Part shown: positions 1 to 8,184 of the stretch, piece after piece
Position numbering within the stretch: the first letter of the stretch is position 1
How the letters are laid out: each line of letters starts with the position of its first letter
Virus record (IMG/VR): IMGVR_UViG_3300023184_000422
Location: 1 to 28,263 of that record
Strand: one strand, 5' to 3'
DNA from: a virus
DNA length: 28,263 bases
Position numbers and translations under genes: made by a program
The notes under the pieces: model-generated
The model's database searches: none
Told to the model about the DNA's origin: nothing
The model's input: the letters and a program-made list of their open reading frames with translations, nothing else

Positions 1-1040
1 GTCCAGTTGCCGGTGATGGGTATATAGCCAATGATACAGGTCGCCTTTGGGTATATGCAGGACCTACAACAAATCCATATTACGGATTTAATGATGTTGG
101 ACTTATAAGAGGAGTACAAGGTGTTACTGGTAATCAAGGTGTTATTGGCAATCAAGGTGTTACTGGGTCCACTGGTAGTACTGGTACTCAAGGCATTACT
201 GGTTTTACAGGATCAACTGGTACCCAAGGTGTATTAGGTACCCAAGGTGTATTAGGTACCCAAGGTGTATTAGGTAATCAAGGTGTATTAGGTAATCAAG
301 GTACTATTGGTACTGCTACTCAAGGTGTCCAAGGTCCACTTGGTGTACAAGGTGTTACAGGTAATCAAGGTGTTACAGGTAATCAAGGTGTTACAGGTAA
401 TCAAGGTGTATTAGGTAACCAAGGTGTATTAGGTACTCAAGGTACTCAAGGTCGCCAAGGTACTCAAGGTGTCTTAGGTAGTACTGGTACTCAAGGTGTT
501 ACAGGTAGTCAAGGTGTTACAGGTAGTCAAGGTGTTACAGGTAGTCAAGGTGTTACAGGTAATCAAGGTGTTTTAGGTACTCAAGGTGTTTTAGGCACCC
601 AAGGTATTTTAGGTAATCAGGGTGTTATTGGACCTGCTGTACAACCACTTGCTACTACTAATAGTCCAACATTTGCAGGACTTACTATAAATGGTAGTAT
701 TACTGCTACCGGAGATATTACTGCTTTCTATGGTACTTCGGATAAAAGACTTAAAGAAAATATTGTTAAGATAAAAGGAGCACTGGATAAAGTATCTCAA
801 ATTAATGGATATCATTATAATTATATTCATAGAACAGATGATAAGTTAGTTGGTGTTATTGCTCAAGAACTTGAAAATGTATTACCCGAGGCTGTATTCA
901 AACATATTCCTCCAGGGCTAGAAAATAAAAATGATCCTAACAATCCATTTAAGGCTGTTAGATATGATCTTATTATTCCATTATTAATTGAAGCCATTAA
1001 AGAATTAAATGAAAAAATTAATAAAATTGAAAAATCTTAA
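1..1040 (+). CDS. Tail fibre protein, collagen-like, C-terminal S74 chaperone (5' partial)
   Basis: The reading frame is open from the first full codon at position 3 to the TAA at 1038-1040, so the N terminus lies outside the window. The visible 345 residues start with a short module (GDGYIANDTGRLWVY), then about 175 residues of Gly-X-Y repeats of the types GVQ, GVT, GNQ, GVL and GTQ with almost no proline. After a linker comes a roughly 100-residue C-terminal domain starting SDKRLKENI at position 738. This is the intramolecular chaperone (Peptidase_S74) of trimeric phage fibres; in this family the chain cuts itself at the Ser-Asp bond once the trimer has folded. GVIAQELE and the terminal helix IIPLLIEAIKELNEKI are typical of the family. 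Role inferred: host-binding tail or side fibre. The next gene has the same architecture, so this is a tandem fibre pair. Confidence 0.88.
   Translation, partial: PVAGDGYIANDTGRLWVYAGPTTNPYYGFNDVGLIRGVQGVTGNQGVIGNQGVTGSTGSTGTQGITGFTGSTGTQGVLGTQGVLGTQGVLGNQGVLGNQGTIGTATQGVQGPLGVQGVTGNQGVTGNQGVTGNQGVLGNQGVLGTQGTQGRQGTQGVLGSTGTQGVTGSQGVTGSQGVTGSQGVTGNQGVLGTQGVLGTQGILGNQGVIGPAVQPLATTNSPTFAGLTINGSITATGDITAFYGTSDKRLKENIVKIKGALDKVSQINGYHYNYIHRTDDKLVGVIAQELENVLPEAVFKHIPPGLENKNDPNNPFKAVRYDLIIPLLIEAIKELNEKINKIEKS
111..635 (+). repeat. Gly-X-Y coding repeat of fibre 1
   Basis: A 9-base triplet-codon repeat (GGT-NNN-CAA and variants such as GGTGTTACA and GGTGTATTA) encodes an unbroken collagen-like run with Gly at every third residue. 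Several 18-27 base units are identical or nearly so (for example around 355-410 and 490-570). The DNA is therefore prone to slippage or intragenic recombination. Confidence 0.9.
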
Positions 1041-1060
1041 ATTTACATTAAAAATACTCA

Positions 1061-1068
1061 GGTAAATA
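1061..1068 (+). promoter_or_regulatory. Late promoter motif GGTAAATA (fibre 2)
   Basis: The octamer ends 7 bases before the ATG at 1076. It matches six of eight positions of the T4 late promoter TATAAATA and has the same AGGTAAATA form seen before gp13, gp18 and gp19. No Shine-Dalgarno site lies between it and the ATG. T4 spacing would put the RNA start about 2 bases before the AUG. Confidence 0.65.
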
Positions 1069-1075
1069 CTAAACT

Positions 1076-4000
1076 ATGGCACAACTCTTATCTGGAACAA
1101 GAATATACGGAACCGGTACCGTTGATACTCGACTAATTGTCAATGGTACTACTAATAGTACATCAACTACAACAGGTGCATTAACTGTTGCCGGTGGAGT
1201 AAGTATTGTTAAAGATTTATATGTTGGTGGTACTGTTTATATTTCAGGTACTATTCTTACTGGTACACAAGGTACCACCGGTAGTCAAGGTGTATTTGGT
1301 ACTCAGGGTACGTTTGGTAATCAAGGTACTACTGGTAATCAAGGTACCACCGGTAGTCAAGGTACCACTGGTAGTCAAGGAACAACTGGTGCCCAAGGTA
1401 GTAATGGTACACAAGGTATATTTGGCACTCAAGGTACACAAGGTACACAAGCAAGTCAAGGTACTACTGGTCTTCAAGGTACCACTGGTACAGCTACTCA
1501 AGGTGTTACAGGTACTGCTACTCAAGGTGCCCAAGGCACCATAGGCAATCAAGGCACCACAGGCAACCAAGGCACCACAGGTACAGCTACTCAAGGTACT
1601 ATAGGTAGTCAAGGTGTTCAAGGAGTTACTGGTTTTATTGGTAATACTGGAACGCAAGGTGTTATTGGTAATACTGGTACGCAAGGGGTTACTGGCAGTC
1701 AAGGAGTCCAAGGTGTACTAGGCCAACAAGGAGTCCAAGGTGTTACTGGTTTTATTGGTAGTACTGGTACACAAGGTCGTCAAGGTGTTCAAGGGTTAAC
1801 AGGAAATCAAGGTATACAAGGTACTACTGGTACTGGTACTCAAGGTACGCTCGGCAATCAAGGTATACAAGGCCTTACTGGTACTGCTACTCAAGGTGTT
1901 GATGGAACTGCTACTCAAGGTCGTCAAGGTGTTCAAGGTGTTACAGGTACTGCTACTCAAGGCGTTACTGGTACTGCTACTCAAGGCGTTCAAGGTTCGC
2001 AAGGTGTTTTAGGTGTACAAGGCCTTACTGGTACCGCTACTCAAGGCGTTACTGGTACTACTATTCAAGGTGCCCAGGGTGTACAGGGTGTACAAGGCCT
2101 TACTGGTATTGCTACTCAAGGTGTAACGGGTTCAACTGTAGGTTTGAACTTTGCTACTAGCCAGGGATGGGTAGCAGGGTTATCTGGCGACCAACTAGGT
2201 TACTACGGTGGAAACTTTACTCTAAACGGAACTTCCGCTGAAAACGTCATAGCCTATGGAACTGATCCGTTTGGCCGCCGTAGCATACTATGGGGTGCTC
2301 GTAGTAACGATGCAGCTAGTAACGACGACGGAGGTTGGAACAAGACCATTACTAGTGTAAGTTATCTCAAGAGTTACATGAGTGTGGTATATGTTAGACG
2401 AAACGGAACCAGCACCAATGGTAATTTTTATCACGGTTGTGACGGTGGTAATACTATTAATCTTGCCGGTAGTGCTGATACCAATCCTTATTTTGGTCCG
2501 TTTGGTATTAGTACTTTACCACAGGATGTGTGGTGTATAAGTATTGGATTTATACAAGCATACGGGGATACTAATGCTTCTAATACTGCACGAGGCGGCC
2601 TATATCGTATGGATACTGGGCAAAAGATTGTTGCCTATACAGACTTCAGAATGGCCAATGGTGCTACTCAACAAACACATAGAACATATCTATACTATTC
2701 CACTGATGCAGCAGCCAGTTTAGATTGGTGGGGACCCGGTTTCTACGAAATCAATGGCAATGAGCCTAACTTAGAACAACTGTTAGGCAGTAATAATGCA
2801 GGTTGGAGAAAAAATTGGTATGCACCGGCATATTATGACAGTGATGATAATGGTTACTATCTAGATCCTAATTCTACAGGTGTGGCATTAAGAGCAAGAG
2901 GTCAACTATATACAGGGCCTAATTCAAGTGGACGTTATACTAGATTTGGTGGGGATGGTGGTTCAGCAGATGAGGCAACCGTAAGTGCATCTAACGGAAA
3001 TTTACACATTGATTCAAAGACAGGATATGGCCTTTATTTAAACTATTATTCAAATGGTGACATTCATTCAAACAATGGAGGCGGCATTTTCTACAATTAT
3101 ACTCAAATGCGTTCACCTGTATTTTATGATTATAATGATACTACTTACTATATTGATATTAATGGAGCATATGGAACTAACAACAATGGGTTTACAGCGT
3201 TTAGTAAGATGCGTCTTGGATCAACGTACAAATTTAATACAGCACGTAACGATTACATTGGCGATAGTACTTATTGGAACGGTGCAATGGGGTGGGGTGT
3301 TACCGACCTAAACACTGTATTTGGTTGGGGAAACGGCTTTTGGGATTCATGGGGTAGTCCCGGTAATCAGCCTGCTGGTACTAGTCATTGGGATGGTATA
3401 AACGTTCAACATGCCCATAATGGAACATATGGATGGGGTTGGCAAATGACCATGGGTGCTGGTCAGCCTGGGTTAACATACATTAGAGGTGCATGGGGTG
3501 GAACTCCTGGTGATTGGTATAAAGTGCCTCTAATAGGAGTCAACTCTAGCGGCAATGTGTATGCAAGTGTCTACTACGATAGTGACAATACTGGTTATTA
3601 TGTTGATCCAAATAACAACTCATATGTATATAGTTTAACCGCTGCCTCGTATCTAAGATCTAATGGTAATGTCTTAATAGATGCCAATTACGGTTATAGT
3701 GTTATGGGTACATATTCATCAACACGTTACCAGGGTGTTTGGTCAATGGGAACAAGTTGGTATCTACCAGCCGATGGTACTACTACAGGTAATTTATATG
3801 GCCTAGCATGGAGTTATCCTAGTACCGGTGGTGCTGCTGCTAATTTAGCAAGTCATGGATTACTATGCTTAATCAATGGCGGATTTGCTTCGTCAATGAG
3901 TACTAACATAGTAGCATCGTCAGATGTAAGAGGTACTATTTTCTACGATTATAACGATACTGGTTACTATTGTGATCCAAATAATACTTCATTAATAAGA

Positions 4001-5200
4001 AGTTTATATTTAGGAGCACATGATTCGGGTGCTGCTGAATTTAGATTTGGTGAAGATTCAAGTGGTTGGTACGGTGATCGTTGGTATTGGGACAGTGGGT
4101 ATAATGTATACCGTTATAGTCGATATGCAGGTGCCGACAGTCTAATTCATTATCATGATACACGGGATACCACAAGAATTACATATGGTCGTAACATTGT
4201 ATTTGATAATTTTGGTAAAGGTATAGTTGGTAATTACGATTCTTATCGCTATCAGGGTGTGTTCTCAATGGGTGATAGTTATAAGTTGCCAGCTGATGGT
4301 ACTACTACAGGTAATTTATACGGCCTAGCATGGAGTCATCCTAATGCTGGTGGGGCAGCAAGTTATTTAGGTAGTCACGGTGTAATATTGTTAGAAAACG
4401 GAAGTTTCAAAGGTGCATGGGGTGGCGGAAGTTTTAGAACACCCGGCCGAGTCGACGGCACAATTTTCTATGATTGGAACGATTCTGGTTATTATTGTGA
4501 TCCCAACGGTTATTCATCAATGAATACTATGAGATTGTGGGGTAACGAATTTTATATTAGAGGAAGTTCACCTACTATACATTTCCAAGATACCGATCAC
4601 ATGAGTGCTGCCTTACATAACAATAGTAATCTATTTTATATTTTACGAGGTGGAGTTGATGATACTAGTTGGAGTACAGTTGGCTCTGGCTGGTGGCCTG
4701 CTTATTGGGATTTAAGCAATAATAATTGTACAATGGGTGGAACACTCGGTGTCTATAGTGATATCACAGCCTATGCGTCTGATGTACGTCTAAAAGAAAA
4801 TATTGTAGAAATTCCAAATGCCATTGATAAGATTAAAAATATACGTGGTGTAACTTTTGACTGGAATAATACAGCCGACGAAGTTGGGTTTATACCTGAT
4901 AGAAAATATAATGATTTAGGCGTTATTGCTCAAGAAATTCAAAAAGTATTACCACAGGCAGTTAGTCCGGCACCATTTGATAAATGGTCACCAGATCCTG
5001 GCGTAAACTACGAGCAATCATATCTTGATGAAAAAATGGGAACATCTCGATCAGGAGAAAACTATCTAACTGTTAAACTTGATAAAATTGTACCACTTTT
5101 AATTGAAGGTATAAAAGAACAGCAAGAAATGATTGAAAAACAAAATGAAAAAATTTCAAATTTAGAATTGTTAATAGAGAAATTTTTAAAAAATAAATAA
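1076..5200 (+). CDS. Large tail fibre protein, collagen-like with DPN repeats and S74 chaperone
   Basis: A 1374-residue fibre protein. Residues 1-62 form a head region with the GALTVAGGVSI...LYVGG pattern common in marine phage fibres. Residues 63-352 are Gly-X-Y repeats rich in Gln and Thr. Residues 353-1230 are a beta-rich shaft/tip carrying five copies of a (Y/F)YD..D.GYY.DPN motif, at residues 586, 683, 833, 956 and 1131. They also carry a duplicated segment built around RYQGV(W/F)SMG and PADGTTTGNLYGLAWS. The last 140 residues, from Ser1235 in SDVRLKENI, are the S74 intramolecular chaperone with GVIAQEIQ and a C-terminal coiled helix; self-cleavage is expected between Ser1235 and Asp1236. 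Role inferred: the receptor-binding fibre. The ATG follows a late promoter motif with no visible ribosome site. Confidence 0.9.
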   Translation: MAQLLSGTRIYGTGTVDTRLIVNGTTNSTSTTTGALTVAGGVSIVKDLYVGGTVYISGTILTGTQGTTGSQGVFGTQGTFGNQGTTGNQGTTGSQGTTGSQGTTGAQGSNGTQGIFGTQGTQGTQASQGTTGLQGTTGTATQGVTGTATQGAQGTIGNQGTTGNQGTTGTATQGTIGSQGVQGVTGFIGNTGTQGVIGNTGTQGVTGSQGVQGVLGQQGVQGVTGFIGSTGTQGRQGVQGLTGNQGIQGTTGTGTQGTLGNQGIQGLTGTATQGVDGTATQGRQGVQGVTGTATQGVTGTATQGVQGSQGVLGVQGLTGTATQGVTGTTIQGAQGVQGVQGLTGIATQGVTGSTVGLNFATSQGWVAGLSGDQLGYYGGNFTLNGTSAENVIAYGTDPFGRRSILWGARSNDAASNDDGGWNKTITSVSYLKSYMSVVYVRRNGTSTNGNFYHGCDGGNTINLAGSADTNPYFGPFGISTLPQDVWCISIGFIQAYGDTNASNTARGGLYRMDTGQKIVAYTDFRMANGATQQTHRTYLYYSTDAAASLDWWGPGFYEINGNEPNLEQLLGSNNAGWRKNWYAPAYYDSDDNGYYLDPNSTGVALRARGQLYTGPNSSGRYTRFGGDGGSADEATVSASNGNLHIDSKTGYGLYLNYYSNGDIHSNNGGGIFYNYTQMRSPVFYDYNDTTYYIDINGAYGTNNNGFTAFSKMRLGSTYKFNTARNDYIGDSTYWNGAMGWGVTDLNTVFGWGNGFWDSWGSPGNQPAGTSHWDGINVQHAHNGTYGWGWQMTMGAGQPGLTYIRGAWGGTPGDWYKVPLIGVNSSGNVYASVYYDSDNTGYYVDPNNNSYVYSLTAASYLRSNGNVLIDANYGYSVMGTYSSTRYQGVWSMGTSWYLPADGTTTGNLYGLAWSYPSTGGAAANLASHGLLCLINGGFASSMSTNIVASSDVRGTIFYDYNDTGYYCDPNNTSLIRSLYLGAHDSGAAEFRFGEDSSGWYGDRWYWDSGYNVYRYSRYAGADSLIHYHDTRDTTRITYGRNIVFDNFGKGIVGNYDSYRYQGVFSMGDSYKLPADGTTTGNLYGLAWSHPNAGGAASYLGSHGVILLENGSFKGAWGGGSFRTPGRVDGTIFYDWNDSGYYCDPNGYSSMNTMRLWGNEFYIRGSSPTIHFQDTDHMSAALHNNSNLFYILRGGVDDTSWSTVGSGWWPAYWDLSNNNCTMGGTLGVYSDITAYASDVRLKENIVEIPNAIDKIKNIRGVTFDWNNTADEVGFIPDRKYNDLGVIAQEIQKVLPQAVSPAPFDKWSPDPGVNYEQSYLDEKMGTSRSGENYLTVKLDKIVPLLIEGIKEQQEMIEKQNEKISNLELLIEKFLKNK
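1262..2131 (+). repeat. Gly-X-Y coding repeat of fibre 2
   Basis: About 290 codons keep Gly at every third residue, with frequent GTQ, GVQ, GVT and GTTG units interrupted by TATQ blocks. The repeat shares word-for-word stretches with the repeat of the upstream fibre gene (for example GGTACTCAAGGT). It gives spurious long antisense frames rich in Ser, Thr and Leu. Confidence 0.9.
2831..4507 (+). repeat. Five dispersed YYDxxDxGYYxDPN coding motifs
   Basis: Each copy is 42 bases long, at 2831, 3122, 3572, 3941 and 4466. The consensus is aromatic-Tyr-Asp-X-X-Asp/Asn-X-Gly-Tyr-Tyr-X-Asp-Pro-Asn. Copy 2 is the most diverged (TTYYIDIN). The copies stand about 290 to 525 bases apart and mark the boundaries of the tip modules. 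Confidence 0.85.
3692..4516 (+). repeat. Imperfect duplicated fibre-tip module
   Basis: Residues encoded by 3692-3991 and 4214-4516 are two versions of one module. Each has G-Y/N-Y-(S/D)S-x-RYQGV(W/F)SMG, then LPADGTTTGNLYGLAWS, a Gly/Ala-rich turn, SHG, a hydrophobic strand with NG, and the closing FYD..D.GYYCDPN motif. Nucleotide identity is very high around 3770-3815 against 4292-4336. Confidence 0.8.
5192..5199 (+). promoter_or_regulatory. Possible late promoter AATAAATA
   Basis: The motif overlaps the stop codon of the large fibre gene and lies 21 bases before the ATG at 5221. Between them is a clear AGGAG Shine-Dalgarno at 5211-5215. It could be a chance match in AT-rich DNA. Confidence 0.4.
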
Positions 5201-5220
5201 AAAAAGAGTCAGGAGATAAA

Positions 5221-5601
5221 ATGTCAATAACATATACATGGAAACTAACAAGTTTCAAAAAAGTAGAAAGCAGTAATATGCTTTCGAATATCATTTTTCA
5301 AACTCATTGGGAAAAAATAGGCACCGATGAACATGGCAATACTGGAAGATTTGTTGGTGCAACACCGTTTGATCCTGATAAAGTTGACCCTGATAATTTT
5401 ATTTCATACGATTCTCTTTCAGAAGAAATTGTATTAGAATGGATTAAACCTGTAGTAGTAGGTGACTATGAAAGACATGTTAATGAGCAAATTTCTAAAG
5501 AAATTGAAGCAAAGAAAACTGTAATTGCTGAAATTCATCCCACATCGTTCCCGTGGTCAACAGGAACCGTTTATATTCCTCCAGAATCTGCCCCTGTATA
5601 A
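5221..5601 (+). CDS. Conserved small phage protein of unknown function
   Basis: A 126-residue soluble protein with no signal peptide or membrane segment. It begins MSITYTWKLTSFKKVE and has a central segment QTHWEKIGTDEHGNTGRF followed by GATPF. This layout resembles a conserved hypothetical family encoded beside tail-fibre genes in T4-like cyanophages; the family is recalled, not searched. The C-terminal third (EEIVLEWIKPVVVGDYERHVNEQI) is acidic and helical, then it ends in a proline-rich tail. The start is supported by an AGGAG site 5 bases upstream. Position right after the fibre suggests a fibre-associated or tail-assembly role, but nothing in the sequence shows a function. Confidence 0.75.
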   Translation: MSITYTWKLTSFKKVESSNMLSNIIFQTHWEKIGTDEHGNTGRFVGATPFDPDKVDPDNFISYDSLSEEIVLEWIKPVVVGDYERHVNEQISKEIEAKKTVIAEIHPTSFPWSTGTVYIPPESAPV

Positions 5602-5604
5602 ATA
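5597..5604 (+). promoter_or_regulatory. Late promoter, perfect TATAAATA
   Basis: This is an exact match to the T4 late promoter octamer, overlapping the stop codon of the preceding gene. It lies 31 bases before the GTG at 5636, leaving room for a normal leader with an AGGAGA ribosome site at 5625-5630. Confidence 0.7.
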
Positions 5605-5635
5605 TCGTTAACAATGTACATAATAGGAGAACATC

Positions 5636-5830
5636 GTGAACGAACAAAAACAAACAGTTACATTAAAATTAGATATTAATCAACTTAATGCAGTATTGTC
5701 GGGTGTGGCTAAATTACCAATTGAAATAGGAATTGACACTTTTACAGAAATACAAAAACAGGCACAATCTCAACTAGGCGATCCAAACTCTACTTCATTA
5801 CCAGCAAGTGCTTTGGGAAAAATGAATTAA
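5636..5830 (+). CDS. Small unknown protein, GTG start
   Basis: A 64-residue protein with no recognised domain. The first half is predicted beta/alpha (QTVTLKLDINQLNAVLSGVAKLPIE), followed by an amphipathic helix FTEIQKQAQSQL and a short polar tail. GTG is chosen as the start because AGGAGA sits 5 bases upstream. Short proteins of this shape occur near fibre genes in T4-like marine phages, but I cannot assign a function. It is the last gene before a 76-base gap that carries the promoter of the next cassette. Confidence 0.7.
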   Translation: MNEQKQTVTLKLDINQLNAVLSGVAKLPIEIGIDTFTEIQKQAQSQLGDPNSTSLPASALGKMN

Positions 5831-5887
5831 AAACACTACTAGGATTTTGAAAAATTATCAATTATAATTAACTGAGTATTTTATTCA

Positions 5888-5895
5888 ACTAAATA
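5888..5895 (+). promoter_or_regulatory. Late promoter motif ACTAAATA (glycan-type cassette)
   Basis: The motif ends 11 bases before the ATG at 5907. T4 spacing gives a leader of only about 6 bases. It is the only promoter-like site seen for the four-gene run 5907-9873. The rest of the 5831-5906 gap is AT-rich and holds no clear terminator. Confidence 0.55.
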
Positions 5896-5906
5896 AAAGC
5901 TCAATT

Positions 5907-6887
5907 ATGACAAATCTTGCAAAATTCGCTCTAGATAGAGGCGGTAGCATACACCCTCTTATTATCCCGTCAGAGCAAACAAATGGTACGGGATTAATGA
6001 ACCCATCTATTTTAATAGATGACGGTAAGATTATTGTTAATATTCGACATGTTAACTATACATTTTTTCATTCTGAAAAGAAATTATTTCAACATCCATG
6101 GGGTCCGCTAACTTATTTGCATCCTGAAAATGATATTCATTTAAGGACTGATAATTTCTATTGCGAACTCAATGATGATTTTGAAATTACCAGAATTAAT
6201 AAAATTGATACATCTAAATTTGATACCTATGAACCCATGTGGGATTTTGTAGGATTAGAAGATGCAAGATTAATAAGATGGAATGGAAAGTTATATATAA
6301 CTGGTGTACGTAGAGACACCACTACTAATGGTCAAGGTAGAATGGAACTTTCTGAAATAGTAGTTTCAGAAAACGCTGTTACAGAAGTATCTAGATTTAG
6401 AATTCCTCCTCCTAAAGATTTAAATTCTTATTGTGAAAAAAACTGGATGCCTGTATTAGATGTTCCATATCACTATGTTAAATGGACTAATCCTACTGAA
6501 CTAGTAAGTATTAATCCAGAATCTCAAACTTCTAAAACAGAATATTTGAGTGGATCAATATGGTTACCTAGAGATATACGTGGTGGTTCTCAAGTAATGA
6601 AATTCAACGATGGGTATATTGCATTAACACACGAAGTAGATTTATTCAAAAGTGAAGTTGGTAGAAAAGATGCAGTATATAAACATCGATTTATCATCTG
6701 GGATAAAAATTGGAATGTAGTTAAATATACCAATGATTTTTCTATCATGGATGCTCATGTTGAGTTTTCTATAGGTATGTGCAAATATAAAGATGATATC
6801 TTAATTACATTTGGATTCCAGGATAACGCTGCCTACTTGCTAAAGTTCCCTGCAGAAGCACTTGAAAATTTTATAAATTCTTATTAA
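5907..6887 (+). CDS. Five-bladed beta-propeller protein, GH130/GH43-like
   Basis: A 326-residue cytosolic-type protein. The motifs NPSI (32-35), GLEDARL (116-122), EKNWMP (177-182), GGSQ (226-229) and VEFSIGM (285-291) recur at blade-like spacing and resemble those of the five-bladed propeller glycosidase/phosphorylase fold (GH130-like). Such proteins cleave or phosphorolyse glycosidic bonds, or act beside glycosyltransferases. Whether catalytic acids are conserved cannot be settled by eye, so the specific reaction is unknown. It heads a run with a methyltransferase, a radical SAM protein and a glycosyltransferase, so a part in making or trimming a glycan is inferred. Confidence 0.6.
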   Translation: MTNLAKFALDRGGSIHPLIIPSEQTNGTGLMNPSILIDDGKIIVNIRHVNYTFFHSEKKLFQHPWGPLTYLHPENDIHLRTDNFYCELNDDFEITRINKIDTSKFDTYEPMWDFVGLEDARLIRWNGKLYITGVRRDTTTNGQGRMELSEIVVSENAVTEVSRFRIPPPKDLNSYCEKNWMPVLDVPYHYVKWTNPTELVSINPESQTSKTEYLSGSIWLPRDIRGGSQVMKFNDGYIALTHEVDLFKSEVGRKDAVYKHRFIIWDKNWNVVKYTNDFSIMDAHVEFSIGMCKYKDDILITFGFQDNAAYLLKFPAEALENFINSY

Positions 6888-6894
6888 AAATAGT

Positions 6895-8184
6895 ATGAAA
6901 ACAAATAGCACACTTATCAATTTATTAGAAAAATTTATACATGACCCTGCGGATGCTGAAATTAATTTTTTATTGGCATTGCATTACAATAGCATAGGAC
7001 AAACAGCATCGGCAGTTTCATACTATATAAGAACTGCTGAAAGAACCAACGACGATTTGTTGAAATACGAATGTTTAGTAAAAGCCGCAAGATGTTTTGA
7101 AAAACAAGGAACACGGGCATTTTCTGTAAAAGGTCTATTGCAACATGCCATTGCATTGTTGCCAACTCGACCAGAAGCATATTTCTTTTTAAGTAGAATA
7201 CATGAAATTGAACAGAAAGAAGGTGATTGGTTTTTATGTTATATGTTATCATCTACAGGATTAGGTGTTTGCGATCATAATTCTACGCCACTGAGGACAG
7301 ATGTAGGATATCCCGGAATATATGGATTATTATTTGAAAAAGCAGTTAGTAGCTGGTGGTGTGGATTGTGTGAAGAATCTAGAACATTGTTCAAAGATTT
7401 ATTAGTTAATCATGAAATTGATGATACACATAGATCAGCTGTCATTAAGAATTTAAAATATTTTGAAGAAATTGGAATTAAAGAAAATAAATTAACTTTA
7501 TTCAATAAAGAAAAATATAGTCAACTAAAATTAAAATTCCCAGGTTCGGAAAATATTGAAAAAAACTTTGCCGAATCATATCAAGATATGTTTGTATTAA
7601 CTATGTTAAATGGAAAACGCAAAGGAACTTATTTAGAGATAGGTGCTGCTAATCCATTTTATGGAAATAATACAGCATTACTAGAACAAAACTTTGAGTG
7701 GACTGGGGTATCTCTAGATATAGATCAACAGTTTATTGATGCGTTTTCAAAAGAAAGAAAAAATCCATGTTTGTTAAAGGATGCAACATTAATAAATTAT
7801 GAGAAATTTTTACCAGGCTTAGATTTTTCTAACGATATAGATTATTTGCAATTAGATTGTGACCCACCTAATATTACATATAACATACTATTATCGATGC
7901 CTTTTGAAAAATATCGATTTGCAGTTATCACCTATGAACATGATTACTATTGTGATGAATCTAAGAAATTTAGAGAAAAATCAAGAAAATATCTAGAGTC
8001 GTTTGGATATGTTATGGTAGTAAATGATATTGCACCCGACGATTGGCGGAACTACGAAGACTGGTGGATACATCCAGATTTAATAGATCCAGTAATATTA
8101 GAAAAGATGAAACTTATTAATTCAACAACTAAAAAAGCAGAAGATTATATGCTTGGCAAAATTATAAATGAAACCAGAACATAA
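6895..8184 (+). CDS. TPR-like domain fused to FkbM-type SAM methyltransferase
   Basis: A 429-residue two-domain protein. Residues 1-190 are helical repeats of TPR type (for example DAEINFLLALHYNSIGQTAS and RPEAYFFLSRIHEIEQ). Residues about 225-415 form a class I methyltransferase. Its SAM-binding motif I is YLEIGAANP at 246-254, followed by the N-N-T of the FkbM family at 258-260. An acidic ribose-binding position is at SLDID (273-277), and motif IV-like DYLQLDCDPP is at 316-325. FkbM relatives O-methylate sugars or other small hydroxyl groups. The TPR part may dock partners. The gene starts 7 bases after the propeller gene and its end overlaps the next gene by 17 bases. Confidence 0.72.
   Translation: MKTNSTLINLLEKFIHDPADAEINFLLALHYNSIGQTASAVSYYIRTAERTNDDLLKYECLVKAARCFEKQGTRAFSVKGLLQHAIALLPTRPEAYFFLSRIHEIEQKEGDWFLCYMLSSTGLGVCDHNSTPLRTDVGYPGIYGLLFEKAVSSWWCGLCEESRTLFKDLLVNHEIDDTHRSAVIKNLKYFEEIGIKENKLTLFNKEKYSQLKLKFPGSENIEKNFAESYQDMFVLTMLNGKRKGTYLEIGAANPFYGNNTALLEQNFEWTGVSLDIDQQFIDAFSKERKNPCLLKDATLINYEKFLPGLDFSNDIDYLQLDCDPPNITYNILLSMPFEKYRFAVITYEHDYYCDESKKFREKSRKYLESFGYVMVVNDIAPDDWRNYEDWWIHPDLIDPVILEKMKLINSTTKKAEDYMLGKIINETRT

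Noticed and set aside
1206-1544. Val/Lys-rich plus-strand frame inside fibre 2
   Set aside because: It is the collagen repeat read one base out of frame; the true frame spans 1374 residues.
1244-1711. Long antisense frame rich in Ser, Thr and Leu over the fibre repeat
   Set aside because: It is a by-product of the 9-base Gly-X-Y codon repeat read on the other strand; no start signal or domain.
1796-2002. Second antisense frame over the same repeat
   Set aside because: Same cause; composition mirrors the repeat codons.
111-2131. CRISPR-like direct repeats
   Set aside because: Repeat period is 9-18 bases, in frame and coding for Gly-X-Y; no unique spacers of constant length.
6962-7252. 96-residue antisense frame in the TPR region
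   Set aside because: No start signal or recognisable domain, and the opposite strand codes for a clear helical-repeat domain.
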